Below the pieces are notes generated by a model. That model saw nothing but the letters and a program-made list of their open reading frames with translations, was not told the origin of the DNA and searched no databases. A stretch of 24,112 nt of DNA. It comes from Hypsibius dujardini (lineage: Eukaryota; Tardigrada; Eutardigrada; Parachela; Hypsibiidae). Position 1 is the stretch's first letter. Each line of letters begins with the position of its first letter. This document shows positions 1 to 9,007 of the stretch, piece after piece. The stretch lies in assembly GCA_001579985.1 (NCBI GenBank), contig LRSR01005380.1, positions 1-24,112 of the forward strand. The letters run 5' to 3'. Both the position numbers and the translations under genes were made by a program.

Positions 1-137
1 GGCTTAAATTGTCTCGGGAACGGGAAGACAATTCTGGCACACCTCGAGGATGGCCAGTGAAGGGCACTTTTCGGTGGACTCGAAGAACACGGAGGACGAT
101 TCCCTCAGCAAATCCCCAAGATCGCGCACGCTGTTTG

Positions 138-1692
138 ATGGAATTGTCCGCGCTGAACGACCGGTATTCCGGACTGCGGAGGAAGTTTGCCGACCTCTTC
201 GCGCCGGCGACGCTACCGTGGAAGGAGCGCATCGAGCTCTGCGAGGCGCAGGTGGCGGTGTGGAAGAAGGAGTTTCGGATTGATCCCTGGTGGAAGGCCA
301 ACTCCTTCCCCACGCGCATCCAGGATCTGCCGGCGGAGGTTTTGATTGAAAATTTTCATCTGCTCAGCAGTTTGCATCAACAGCGTCTGCGCAGGTGAGA
401 TTGGAATTGATATTGATGTTTTTTCCTCCGATCTTAATGTGGCTGCTTGGAATCTCGATCGATTGATTGTTTGATCGATCGATTGATTGTTTGATCAATC
501 GTTCAAAGACAGCGACGGTCTGCAAGAACTGCTATATCAAGCAGTTCGAATGCGACCATATGCTTCATCGAAATCGGGGATGGAAGGTCGATCGAATTAG
601 TCGATTGGTGCACGCGGAAGCTACTCATCTCGTCTGAGAAGCTCCCTGAGGTGGGCAGGACGACATTGCGGGAGAAATGGTAAGCAACCTAGCCCCGAAT
701 TGCACTCACTCTTCCGATTACAGCTTAATAACTTTGAGATTGATTTTAATATGCTTTTTTTCTCGTTCAATGCGGCCACTCGGAGTTGGACTTTATCATG
801 GAGACCGTCATTGGGTCCCGTCCAGTTAAGCTTCAGCAGCTGACATTTGTCGGTTTCGTCTTTCGTGAGACTTGCCGCTTGACACGTAAGCCAAGTGGAA
901 ATGCCGTGGAAACGCTCAACCGGATCGATTTCATTCGTTGCCATCTGTTCGTCGAGTGTCCCGATTATTTGGACGATGATTTGGATCAGGCTGGTTTCCC
1001 GTACAGGGAGTGGGGCACCTTAGCCGATCAGGGCCTTTCCGTGGATTGGTGTCAGTCACGAGATGAGCTGAAACAGCAGTTGAGCGGACTGCTTGTGATG
1101 GAAGGCAAACGGCTGCCGTTGACCGCTGAGGAGATGCCTGTCTTCTTGGGGAGTGAGGCGTGCACGACTACTGATCGGAAGTTGGTCATAATGTGTCTTG
1201 GTCGGTAAGTGAGCTCATGGTTTTTTTTCATGTCTGAAGTATTGTCACGAACGCTGACCCAGACAGACATAGGAAAAGACACAAACAAAAGCACAGACAT
1301 AAACAAAAGCAGACATAGACATAGACATGGACACATGCACGAAAATGGATGACAGAGGCATGATGCATACAACAGACGCAGACATACACAAAATGAAGCA
1401 TGACCCATTTATCTGTAGTTATGACGATCAATACTGGAATCTGCGGACTAAGGATCTCGGCGGTGTTAAGTGGGGCACGGTTTATGCGTTCATTCTGGGT
1501 TTGGTGAATCAGTTTCTGACCTGGGAGTATCCGATTTTGCCCGTGCCTGGCCAGCAGGAAGTCCCGTCCGAAGAGGGCGACACCAGCGACGAGGAGGACG
1601 AGGATGATGACGGGGAGCTTTCCAGGGATGGGGACTCTATCGAGGATGATGGGGGTAGCGAGTCGGACGGCTGGGAATCAGACGACTATTAA
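138..1692 (+). CDS. F-box-like protein with acidic C-terminal tail (family not recognised)
   Basis: Proposed exons are 138-394, 545-650, 786-1204 and 1419-1692, which join in phase to 351 codons plus stop. Residues about 50-85 contain a segment ending FPTRIQDLPAEVLIENFHLL, the usual opening of an F-box (L-P-x-E-[VL]-L-x-x-I/NF), so an SCF ubiquitin-ligase adaptor role is possible. Residues about 115-290 are a mixed hydrophobic and charged region without leucine-rich, WD or kelch repeats that I can see. The last 35 residues are very acidic (Asp/Glu/Ser). The second exon has a weak pyrimidine tract, and two donors compete at its 3' end: GTGGGC at 651 keeps phase with exon 3, whereas the better-looking GTAAGC at 680 does not. 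The ATG at 138 is the first in frame. The same frame stays open upstream to position 9 without an ATG, so the true start could lie before the window. The exon 4 and exon 3 calls are firm, exon 2 is moderate, and the function is an inference from the F-box alone. Confidence 0.6.
456..502. repeat. Short tandem repeat with TGATTGTTTGATCGATCGAT unit
   Basis: Two head-to-tail 20-bp copies occupy 461-480 and 481-500 inside intron 1 of the F-box-like gene. They differ at one or two positions near the end of the second copy. They belong to the TGATTGAT family scattered across the window. Confidence 0.75.
1257..1330. repeat. Degenerate CAGACA/ACAAA purine-rich microsatellite
   Basis: Within intron 3 (1205-1418) of the F-box-like gene, the sequence is a degraded mixture of CAGACA, ACAAACAAAAG and CATAGA units. 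It is an eroded member of the CAGA repeat family seen in many introns here. Confidence 0.6.
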
Positions 1693-2397
1693 GAGCAAAG
1701 AAACCGTCAGCCGTATCATCATCACCACCAGCGGGCTGTTGTGCTTTTCTTGTTCACGCATTCAACTCTAGTGATTGGTTGAATATATTTTTCTTGCTTT
1801 TCTACAATTGGCTTACTTTGGTTTTATTCAGTACTGCCAGTGCTAAGTGATCCGAATTGCTCGGGGAATAATTTTTAGTTAGGCCTTCAAGAGAAAGTTT
1901 GCTCCACGATGTTCAGGTATCCAGTGCTTTACTGTCGTTTGTCGTGTACAGTATCTGATGCTAGTATCAGTAATATATATAATATATACATTTATCTAGC
2001 GGGTATACTAGCAATAGCAGAGGTGTGCCAACCAGCAAAAGGGGGGGGGCAGGCACACCACTGGGAACAAACCACAACGTAAAACGGACACAATACATAA
2101 GTGAATGAATGGGTGTACGGACTCGTAATATTTCTGTTATCAGAGAGAAAGCAAATATTATTAATTACTGTATGTTTGCTCCAACTCAGTTTGCCTCGCG
2201 ATTAAACTAAATTTACATGTAAACCTAATTTGGAACCTAGAGTCCTAAGTTACTGTAGTAGACCCGCATAAAACACGAACTTGTGCGGTAATCCCTCAGA
2301 ACACATGATTTTATCAGAACACATATTTAAGTAGTTGACTGCATGTTCCATTGTTCAGTTGGAGTTCGTTCAGTTAGTCGGACAACATATACTAATA

Positions 2398-2644
2398 CAG
2401 TACAATATGAGGCAAAGTCTGTATTTCGGCTCACCCTCCACTTGGTCGATAAATTGGCTCACTCATGGGTTTCTCTTTGACGGTAGCTCCTTGATTGTTT
2501 GATTTACAGAAGTGCCATAGTATACTAGAATATAGTACACCAAATCAAACAATCAAGCACCAGCCATCAAAGAGAAATCTATGAGTGAGCCAATTTATCG
2601 ACCAAGTGGAGGGTGAGCCGAAATACAGATTTTGCCTCATACTG
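2398..2644. repeat. Large inverted repeat: 100-bp arms around a 36-nt loop
   Basis: The left arm is 2406-2505 and the right arm 2542-2641. The reverse complement of the right arm aligns to the left without gaps, with 8 mismatches that I count (about 92% identity). The loop is 2506-2541. Outside the arms the pairing weakly continues as CAGTA on the left and TACTG on the right. There is no coding potential. It would fold into a long RNA hairpin if transcribed. It could be a foldback MITE or a local inverted duplication; a clean target-site duplication is not visible. Confidence 0.85.
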
Positions 2645-3051
2645 TGTAATCTGGATGATAACACGGGAACAATTGTTGGCCATTCGAACGATCGCTTATT
2701 TTGCCCACCGGTGCGGTAAATTCTGCCCGTACGATTATAGCATTGCGCCCGTAATCTATCAATCAAACATTCGATTTCCATAAAAAATATTTTTCATTAA
2801 AAATCAAAATCCAGCGCGACCTCCTCCACGAAAGACTCCTCGTTAAAAAAAAACTAAAAGAAATCAGTGGAGGAAATCCTGTTTCAGACGCAAGACGAAT
2901 CAACAATCAAATTTCACAGACCGAGCGCGTCAAATCAACAATCAATCGATCGCAGTCTTGTGCTCCATTCTTTGAATCAATCAGACCCTGGTGGCAATTT
3001 ACGCGTGTTCTGTTCAACCGAACATGTTCCCATCTTTTCACCCAGATTATA

Positions 3052-3206
3052 CAGTACTGTATGTCCGCGATAGATAGCGACAGCGTACGAGCAGTGGAAC
3101 GTTTAATCGGCCACGGGGCGCTTGTGCTGTGTGTAAGGTGCACAGAGCTCGTGCACACTATCCATTCCAGTACGGCTGTCGCTATCTATCGCGGAAATAC
3201 AGTACT
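3052..3206. mobile_element. MITE-like element with 31-bp terminal inverted repeats
   Basis: Arms 3053-3083 and 3176-3206 are reverse complements with one mismatch, and they bracket a GC-richer 92-bp core. The end sequence CAGTACTGTATGTCCGCGAT resembles the CAGT...CCGCGAT style of termini in the pogo/Tigger branch of Tc1/mariner elements, from family knowledge. A TA dinucleotide precedes the left end, but the right end is not flanked by an equally clean TA. No transposase is present, so it would be non-autonomous. The structure is seen directly; the superfamily assignment is an inference. Confidence 0.6.
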
Positions 3207-3413
3207 AGCAATACACAGTGTCGTAAAACTGCCAAATCAAATCAATCATCAAATCAACGAAGGAATTTGTTAGCACTATTAATCAGGCATTCTTTTGGGA
3301 CTTCCTTGACTGAATTCTGGCTTTCCTCACACGGGACCGGGCTGCTTTGTCCCCCGTTTTCAAGACATAACTGCTGCATAATTTTTAGGATTTTTTAACT
3401 TGTGGTTGAAGTT

Positions 3414-4979
3414 ATGGCCAAACCACATTATGGGCAACTGGTCATTGGGCCTCCAGGCAGCGGAAAAACGACCTACTGCTCTGAAATGGCGCAGATGCTG
3501 AAGCAAGTTTTCGGCAGAAAACTCGCGATTGTCAATCTCGACCCGGCAAACGAAAATCTCCCTTTCACGCCGGATATCGATGTTAGAGAAGCTGTCAGTG
3601 TGGAGGACGTAATGGAACTGGAGAATCTCGGCCCGAATGGAGGTTCGTTTTGAGAATGTCAGTGGAAAGTATTGTGTAGATTTACTTTGCTTGATTGATC
3701 GATTGGCTGAAAATTTTCGTTGCTTGATTGATCGATTGGCTGGATATTTTCGTTGCTTGATTGATCAATTGGCTGGTAATTTTCGTTGCTTGATTGATCG
3801 ATTGGCTGAAACTCGGCAACTGTGTTACTATTTAATTGTTGATTGGTTGATTGCGGCGCTCGACCTTGACAAATTCCTGATTAGCAGCTAAATTTCTGCT
3901 GCTGTTATTTAAGTTTTTCAGGAAGTTTTGGTTGGTAAGTTTCATAATTTTATGCTAGATTTACTAAAAAATAGTTAAAATGGTCGTAAAAGATGACTTG
4001 AAATAAAATATGCTTTTATTTGATTTAAAATCTCAAAAATGCAAAATGCTTTATTTAATTAAAAATCTCAAAACTGCAAACTGATAATATTTATAAAATA
4101 TGCATTTTTATGTGAAGCCACAAAATTTACTTTTAAGTTTCAGGATAATTTATTTTTAATTCTGAAAATCTTTTTTTTTTCTCTCTATTAAACGAAATAA
4201 GATTTTGTTTACTCGTAATTATAACTTGTTAAATTTTAATTTATTTTAAATTTTATTTAAATTCATACAGGTTTTTTTAAGTAAAATTGCTGGTAAGTAT
4301 GAAATGTTTCTTCTGCTCCACAGCATTGGTGTTTGCCATTGAACAATTGGAACGGGACATTGACTGGCTTTTTGGGAAGATTTCCGCCCTCGACGAGGAC
4401 TGCTACATCATCTTCGACTGCCCCGGTCAAATTGAACTCTACACCCATCACCGGTCCTTCGACAGGATTTGCAAGCGCCTGATCAAGAAATTCGATTTCC
4501 GACTGGCATGTGTGCACCTGGTCGACTCTTACTACTGCTCTGACCCGGCGACGTTTATCTCTGTCGTCTTGGCCTCCCTTAGCGCCATGCTCTGCATGGG
4601 TCTGCCTCATTTGAATGTGCTGTCCAAGGTGGATCTCATAGAGAAGTTGGGAAAGCTGGATTTTGATCTGGCCTACTACACGGAAGTCACGGATTTGGAT
4701 TTCTTGCTGGACCGTTTAGAGGTTTGTTAGAGGCCGACAATTGGAATAAGGGAATATTCACTGAGATAGATAACAGATACTGAGTTGATACGAGTAGGCA
4801 GATAACAGGCAAGCTTCCTCCGTGAGAATAAATAAGCTTCAAAATAGAGGCAGGCAGTAGAGCAATATTGAAAGTGGCGGACAGATTGATACAGCATACA
4901 TGTACAGGTAGGCAGGTCGAAGAATCGACACGCAGCACGTAGACAGACAAACACGCAGTTGGACAGGCATGCTGACATT

Positions 4980-5014
<35 letters not shown>

Positions 5015-5635
5015 GCAGACAGTTAATCAGACAGTTAATCAGACAGACAGACAGACCAACAGACAGACAGATAGATAGACAGATCGACTAACTGATAGAC
5101 ATATATTCTGGCAGGCAGATACTTAGACATGCATGTAGACAGACAAGCAGTTGGACCGGTTGTTAGACAGACATTTATTCAGGCGGATAGTCAGGCAGGC
5201 AGACAATTGACATAATCTTTTATCTGGAAACTCGATTCTGCACACGGTTTAGCAAACCTGTTGTGTAATTTCAGGAACAACCTTATGGAAGAAAACTAGC
5301 CAAACTGAGTAAAGCCATCTGCGAAGTGATCCAAGACTTCAGCCTTGTGGGATTTCTTCCTATGTCAATAAAGGTAGTTCTTTGAAAAACGACCATGAGC
5401 ACTGTGTGAACTTGTCAGTGAATCCAACGCTTCTGTTTTACAGGATAGGGAGACGATGTACCATGTGGCCAAAAATGTCGATCGTATCACCGGTTACAGT
5501 GCCTCGGAGCTGGAAGAGCGCAAAGTACGCCAGACAATGGCAAACATACCGACAGCCGCTCCTGAGTTCGACTATTCGCTGATTTCTAACGTTCAGGAGA
5601 AGTACATTCGGCAAGAGACAGATGAAACGAGTTAA
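3414..5635 (+). CDS. GPN2: GPN-loop GTPase 2
   Basis: Exons are 3414-3642, 4324-4721, 5275-5373 and 5444-5635, all in phase, giving 305 aa (the human protein is about 310). GPN-loop GTPases act in cytoplasmic assembly and nuclear import of RNA polymerase II and III. Visible motifs are the P-loop GPPGSGKT (residues 12-19), NLDPANE, the family-defining Gly-Pro-Asn loop at residues 73-75 split near the exon 1/2 junction, the G3 motif [23 protein letters not shown], and the G4-like LSKVDLI. The C-terminal exons carry the usual [13 protein letters not shown] and QEKYI segments. The first donor is GTTCGT and the second GTTTGT, both off-consensus but phase-perfect. Intron 1 (681 bp) and intron 2 (553 bp) are long for this window and filled with satellites. 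The start ATG directly precedes the conserved N-terminus. It reads toward CHID1 on the other strand, with 158 bp between the stops. Confidence 0.96.
3688..3809. repeat. 33-bp minisatellite, four copies
   Basis: Copies start at 3688, 3721, 3754 and 3787; the last is partial. The core is TTGATTGATCGATTGGCTG with an ATTTTCG spacer. It lies in GPN2 intron 1. Because 33 is a multiple of three and the unit lacks a stop in one frame, it creates a spurious repetitive open frame just after the exon 1 donor. Confidence 0.9.
4010..4080. repeat. Two-copy direct repeat, about 35 bp, AT-rich
   Basis: Copies at 4010-4045 and 4046-4080 share the frame ATGCTTTTATTT...AAATCTCAAAA.TGCAAA with a few substitutions and a one-base length difference. 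They lie in the strongly AT-rich second half of GPN2 intron 1 (roughly 3890-4290), which otherwise holds nothing that I recognise. Confidence 0.75.
4983..5215. repeat. (CAGA)n microsatellite in GPN2 intron 2
   Basis: Uninterrupted CAGA units run from about 4983, with AGATAGA and AGGCAG variants and decaying copies continuing to about 5215. The whole of intron 2 (4722-5274) is this repeat plus degraded flanks. Confidence 0.85.
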
Positions 5636-5793
5636 AAGCAAGAACGAACCCTTAAATTTTGTCCGTTCACTGACGTGCGTGATGAAAGCGTTTATGGTAT
5701 TTCTTCCTGTCCGGGTTTGAGATTGAGCATAATTGATTACGGGGAGTCAGGCGGACATGCGGGGAATGTTCAAGCTGAAACGGTTTTGTAAAA

Positions 5794-8700
5794 CTATAAA
5801 AGATCAAAGAAATAGTCCAGTCCTTGACCGAGATCCCAGATGGCGATTCCGACGCCCAATTTATTGGCCAAAATAATTCTGAGGTCGACGGATTTCAGTG
5901 TTGGGAAATGAACCAAATGATCGATTCCCTTCTCGCTGTAAAAATATGGAAGATAATTTTATAAATAACTAGACTATAGTCTAGAAGGCAAGGAACGGTT
6001 AGTCGAGAACGCACTTGTAGTATTTGTAGGAATGTTCGCCACTCTTTTCATCCCACTGGAGTACTGGTTGATGCTTTTTTAGCTGCTCCAGATAACTGGA
6101 AGAAAAGGCAAACATTGACTCGGCCCTTGAGGCGTGGTTTAAACTACAAATAATAAAGGTGCTGACCTGTCTGTCTGTCTGTCTGTACATGAGCTATATG
6201 CCTGTCTCCTGTTTGTCTGTATGTACAACTGTCTGTCTGCATGTCTGTCTGTCTGTACATGAACTATATGCCTGTCTCCTGTTTGTCTGTATGTACAACT
6301 GTCTGCCTGCATGTCTGTCTTACTTTATATGGCCTGTAAGTATGTCTCCTGTTGTCTATCGTGCCTGCCGGCTTTCTTGCGTGCGTACCTGTCTGCCTGC
6401 ATGTCTGTGTCAACTTTGTCGTTGTCGGTCTGTTGTCTGTCTGCGTTCCATCCTTTATATTTTATATGTTTAAGTCTGTATTTTTTTATCATACCATCAA
6501 AGGATTTAACAAAAAAACGATCTAATAAAACTTACGTGGATGAGAGTATTGCTTCAGCACCCTTAGGCCGACTCCAGTCGTAGCCGTAGTGATTTAAGCC
6601 CAGCAACAGCTTCTTCCGCTTGTTCTTCTCCTTGGCGGCCGGAACAATGCTTTCCAGGCTGTCAGACACCCATTTCAAGGGGGCAATCGGTCCGCCACTG
6701 TAGCAGAAGAACATCAACAGATACAGTCAAAGTCCTGAGATTCGAACGGTCACGTGAGTTTATTTCTATCGAACCGTTTGCTCGGAGCCGGCGGTTGCTA
6801 GTTTGGAGTTTGAGACAGTAAAGTAGAAACGACACTGTGACGTCGTTCAAATCTCAGGACTTTCTCTGTACGCCTGCTTGTACCTGGCTTCTCTTCTACG
6901 GGACTGTGACGTAGTTCAAATCTCAGGACTTTCACTGTATCATAACGATTTACGGTCCCTCCGCAGCTTCCACAAACCTGGAATATGTTTCCGGGTGGTC
7001 GTACGTCATAACGCTAAATGCCACGATTGAGTCTGCCAGAAAGGCGAAATCTTCGCTGCGGAGACGACCAGCGACACTGACAAGAAAGAAAACCAAGTTG
7101 TAGAATGTAAAAAAACTGGTCAAGTGAAAATAGACTTACTTTTGACCGCCTGACGGCGGCACCACCAGCACTGTTTGAAAACCGTCCTTTTTCAATTTAG
7201 ATGCGATAGTTTTTATGGCCTGGCGCATTGCCCTGAATTAAAGAAATCTAAATATTAAAAAAAACTCCCCATGTCTTAAAATGAGACAATTCATAAAAAT
7301 TAGGGCTTACTTCCTGTCGCCATCGTCGCTAACGGGCTTCCACATCTCCAACACAGCGCCGTCCAATTTGTTTTCCTAGTTCGTGAAACACGGACATTAT
7401 GGAAGTTTTCTGCCGCATTTCCGTATAATTGTACTACAACGTACTTTGAGAATTTTTGCCACGGCCACAGCAAAAGATTGGGCTTTATCGTTGTCATAAA
7501 TCAAAGCTTGGAAGCTCTTCCCATCGAATCCCTCCAGGAGAAACCTCGGAACTAAAATCGGGAACATAGAGTAAAGTAGCGGGACGTCTCGTTCTCCGGA
7601 GCCGAGTCTTTACCGATTTTTATCTTGGGATTGCTTTCTCGAATTCGTGTGACCCAGCCTGCAAAATGGGATTGTTGAGATACAGGTCCTGCAATGCACG
7701 ATTCCACGTATCCAATCCGTTTATCCGTTGGGCACTAAACCCCTTATTTTTGGGTGTATCGAAAGTGCGGAAGTTTCGATTTGGAAGTTTCAATTTGGAA
7801 GTTTCAGTTTGGAAGTTTCGATTTGGAAGTTTCAATTTGGAAGTTTCAATTTGGAACTTTCGATTTGGAACTTCCAAATTTTATCCTAGGTTGCCGTAGA
7901 CAGTGTCTCCACCTAGGGTAAAATTTGGAACTTCCGCAGTTTCGATACAACCCTTATTTTTCCCCATCTGCTGGCATTTTCGAAAACTCATTCCATTTCC
8001 TTAGCGAGACTGCATTCAAGAACAGGTCAAAATTTAGGCTCGCCTCCAAATGGTAAAACAAAACTAAAAAACATAAACGTTTAAGAGGTAAATTGTTTAT
8101 ATTTCATTTCTCAATAAAACTAGACAAAAAGTTTTAGATATTAAAGACCGAATTTGGGGGGGGGGGGTTAGAACAAAAAAACAAGTTTAGAAAATTAAAA
8201 TTAATATAATAAATTAAATTAGATCCGTTTCGGCATTCTAATGAGGCAATCAATCAATCAAGCGAGAAGGAAGCCCGTCAAGCAATAAATCGAGGTGGAT
8301 CTTTAGATGCTGTGTGAAACTGGGCTGTGGCTTGTGAACACACTAACCGTTATCGATGTCATGAGTCCCTTTGACCACGTAATCCTCTCCACGTGCCTCC
8401 CCCGGATGGACTTGCAGCCAAACCGGTGAGATATGGGTGAATTTTTGCGCGTACTTCACGGCACGGTCGTAGCCCTTGTTGTTCCACTGCAGAACAGAAA
8501 CAAATAATTTTTCTCAGGCATAACAAACAACTGCTACTGCTGAACACACGAAAAAAACTGTATTCTTACGGGAGTTACGTATCCGAGGACGAAACCCTTG
8601 ACACGTCGGTCTGCCGGCTCGCTGAAGGGTTGGTTGTGGTAGTCGAAGATGTCTAAAATCTCCATCGCTGAGGATATGAGCTTTTTCTCGAGCATTTTCC

Positions 8701-9007
8701 GAGGCGCAGTTGAGTCATTCTGGTCACTTGCATCCGAAGCATGGCCGAACACCTGGAGAGGCAAGAGCCGCGGTCGGAATATTATTTTTGGGAGAAAGTC
8801 CGGCATTCAATCAATCAATCAACCGAACAATGCAATTCGGTTTACTGAATGGACACAAGACGGAATAGGACAATCAAACAATCTAGCATCTACTTGAAAT
8901 ATGAATTTGCAAATCTGCTGACGTGTAAGCCAACGCAAATGCAAACGCACCTGGAGTGTCAAGCATCCACTGCAGGCCAAAATGCAAAGTGCGCAGAGCA
9001 GTTTCAT
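5794..9007 (-). CDS. CHID1: Chitinase domain-containing protein 1 (SI-CLP-like)
   Basis: Exons in transcript order are 9007-8951, 8752-8570, 8486-8348, 7658-7614, 7551-7445, 7375-7311, 7232-7140, 7076-6978, 6697-6536, 6095-6015 and 5935-5794. They join in phase to 390 aa (human CHID1 is 393). The protein starts with a hydrophobic signal peptide ([19 protein letters not shown]). The glycosyl hydrolase 18-like domain follows from about residue 68: [74 protein letters not shown], and a final [16 protein letters not shown]. At the usual GH18 catalytic strand the sequence is LDGAVLEMW (residues 181-189), which lacks the DxxDxDxE acid cluster, as is known for CHID1 relatives. Sugar binding rather than chitin cleavage is therefore likely. 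It is expected in the lysosome or secretory pathway. It is divergent from UTP15 and convergent with GPN2. Confidence 0.95.
6170..6440. repeat. (TCTG)n region containing a 70-bp tandem duplication
   Basis: In the CHID1 intron spanning 6096-6535, TCTG units dominate. Two nearly identical 70-bp segments follow each other, with the landmark GTACATGARCTATATGCC at about 6185 and 6255. Decayed copies run on to about 6440. On the CHID1 transcript strand this reads as CAGA. Confidence 0.85.
6721..6940. repeat. Three-copy 36-bp motif, one inverted and two direct
   Basis: The motif CTGTGACGT.GTTCAAATCT continues with CAGGACTTTCWCTGTA. It occurs at 6835-6870 and 6904-6939 on the plus strand with about two mismatches and exactly 69 bp periodicity. 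It occurs again as a more diverged reverse complement at 6722-6757. All copies lie in one CHID1 intron (6698-6977). The outer inverted pair could form a hairpin with a 77-bp loop. The GTTCAAATC core resembles an RNA polymerase III B box, but no tRNA cloverleaf is present. Confidence 0.75.
7741..7961. mobile_element. Short non-autonomous DNA element with 11-bp flanking direct repeats
   Basis: The direct repeat CCCTTATTTTT occurs at 7741-7751 and 7951-7961. The 199 bp between them begin with TGTATCGAAAGTGCGGAAGT and end with its near reverse complement (ACTTCCGCAGTTTCGATACA). Internally there are about seven 12-14 bp tandem units of TTTGGAAGTTTCAAT type (7768-7866). A second inverted pair follows at 7866-7890 and 7918-7942 around CCTAGG sites. 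It sits in the CHID1 intron 7659-8347. An 11-bp duplication fits the 9-11 bp of Mutator-like elements, from family knowledge. No transposase is present. The structure is directly visible; the superfamily is an inference. Confidence 0.72.
8156..8167. repeat. Homopolymer G tract (12 G)
   Basis: A run of twelve G residues lies in the CHID1 intron between 7659 and 8347, flanked by AT-rich sequence. Its length is prone to sequencing and replication slippage. The rest of this intron right of the MITE (7962-8347) shows only AT-rich filler and a few CAATCAAT units. Confidence 0.9.

Larger units (their letters stand above)
1693..3413. other. Intergenic spacer, no gene seen, rich in foldback/MITE-like sequence
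   Basis: Between the F-box-like stop and the GPN2 start there is no open frame with coding character. The stretch holds an AT-rich 3' flank, a short hairpin with GGTGTGCC/GGCACACC arms around a poly-G run (about 2021-2059), the large inverted repeat at 2398-2644, and the terminal-inverted-repeat element at 3052-3206. Motifs such as CAGTACTG recur near 1830, 2398, 3052 and 3199, suggesting several eroded copies of related short DNA elements. The GPN2 promoter should lie in its last few hundred bases; I see no convincing TATA box there. Confidence 0.6.

Noticed and set aside
6835-6939. tRNA gene suggested by GTTCAAATC
   Set aside because: No A box at the right distance and no cloverleaf; reported only as a repeat.
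7620-7899. Repetitive frames with [11 protein letters not shown]-type peptides on both strands
   Set aside because: They are translations of the iterated GGAAGTTTCAATTT units within the MITE-like element in a CHID1 intron.
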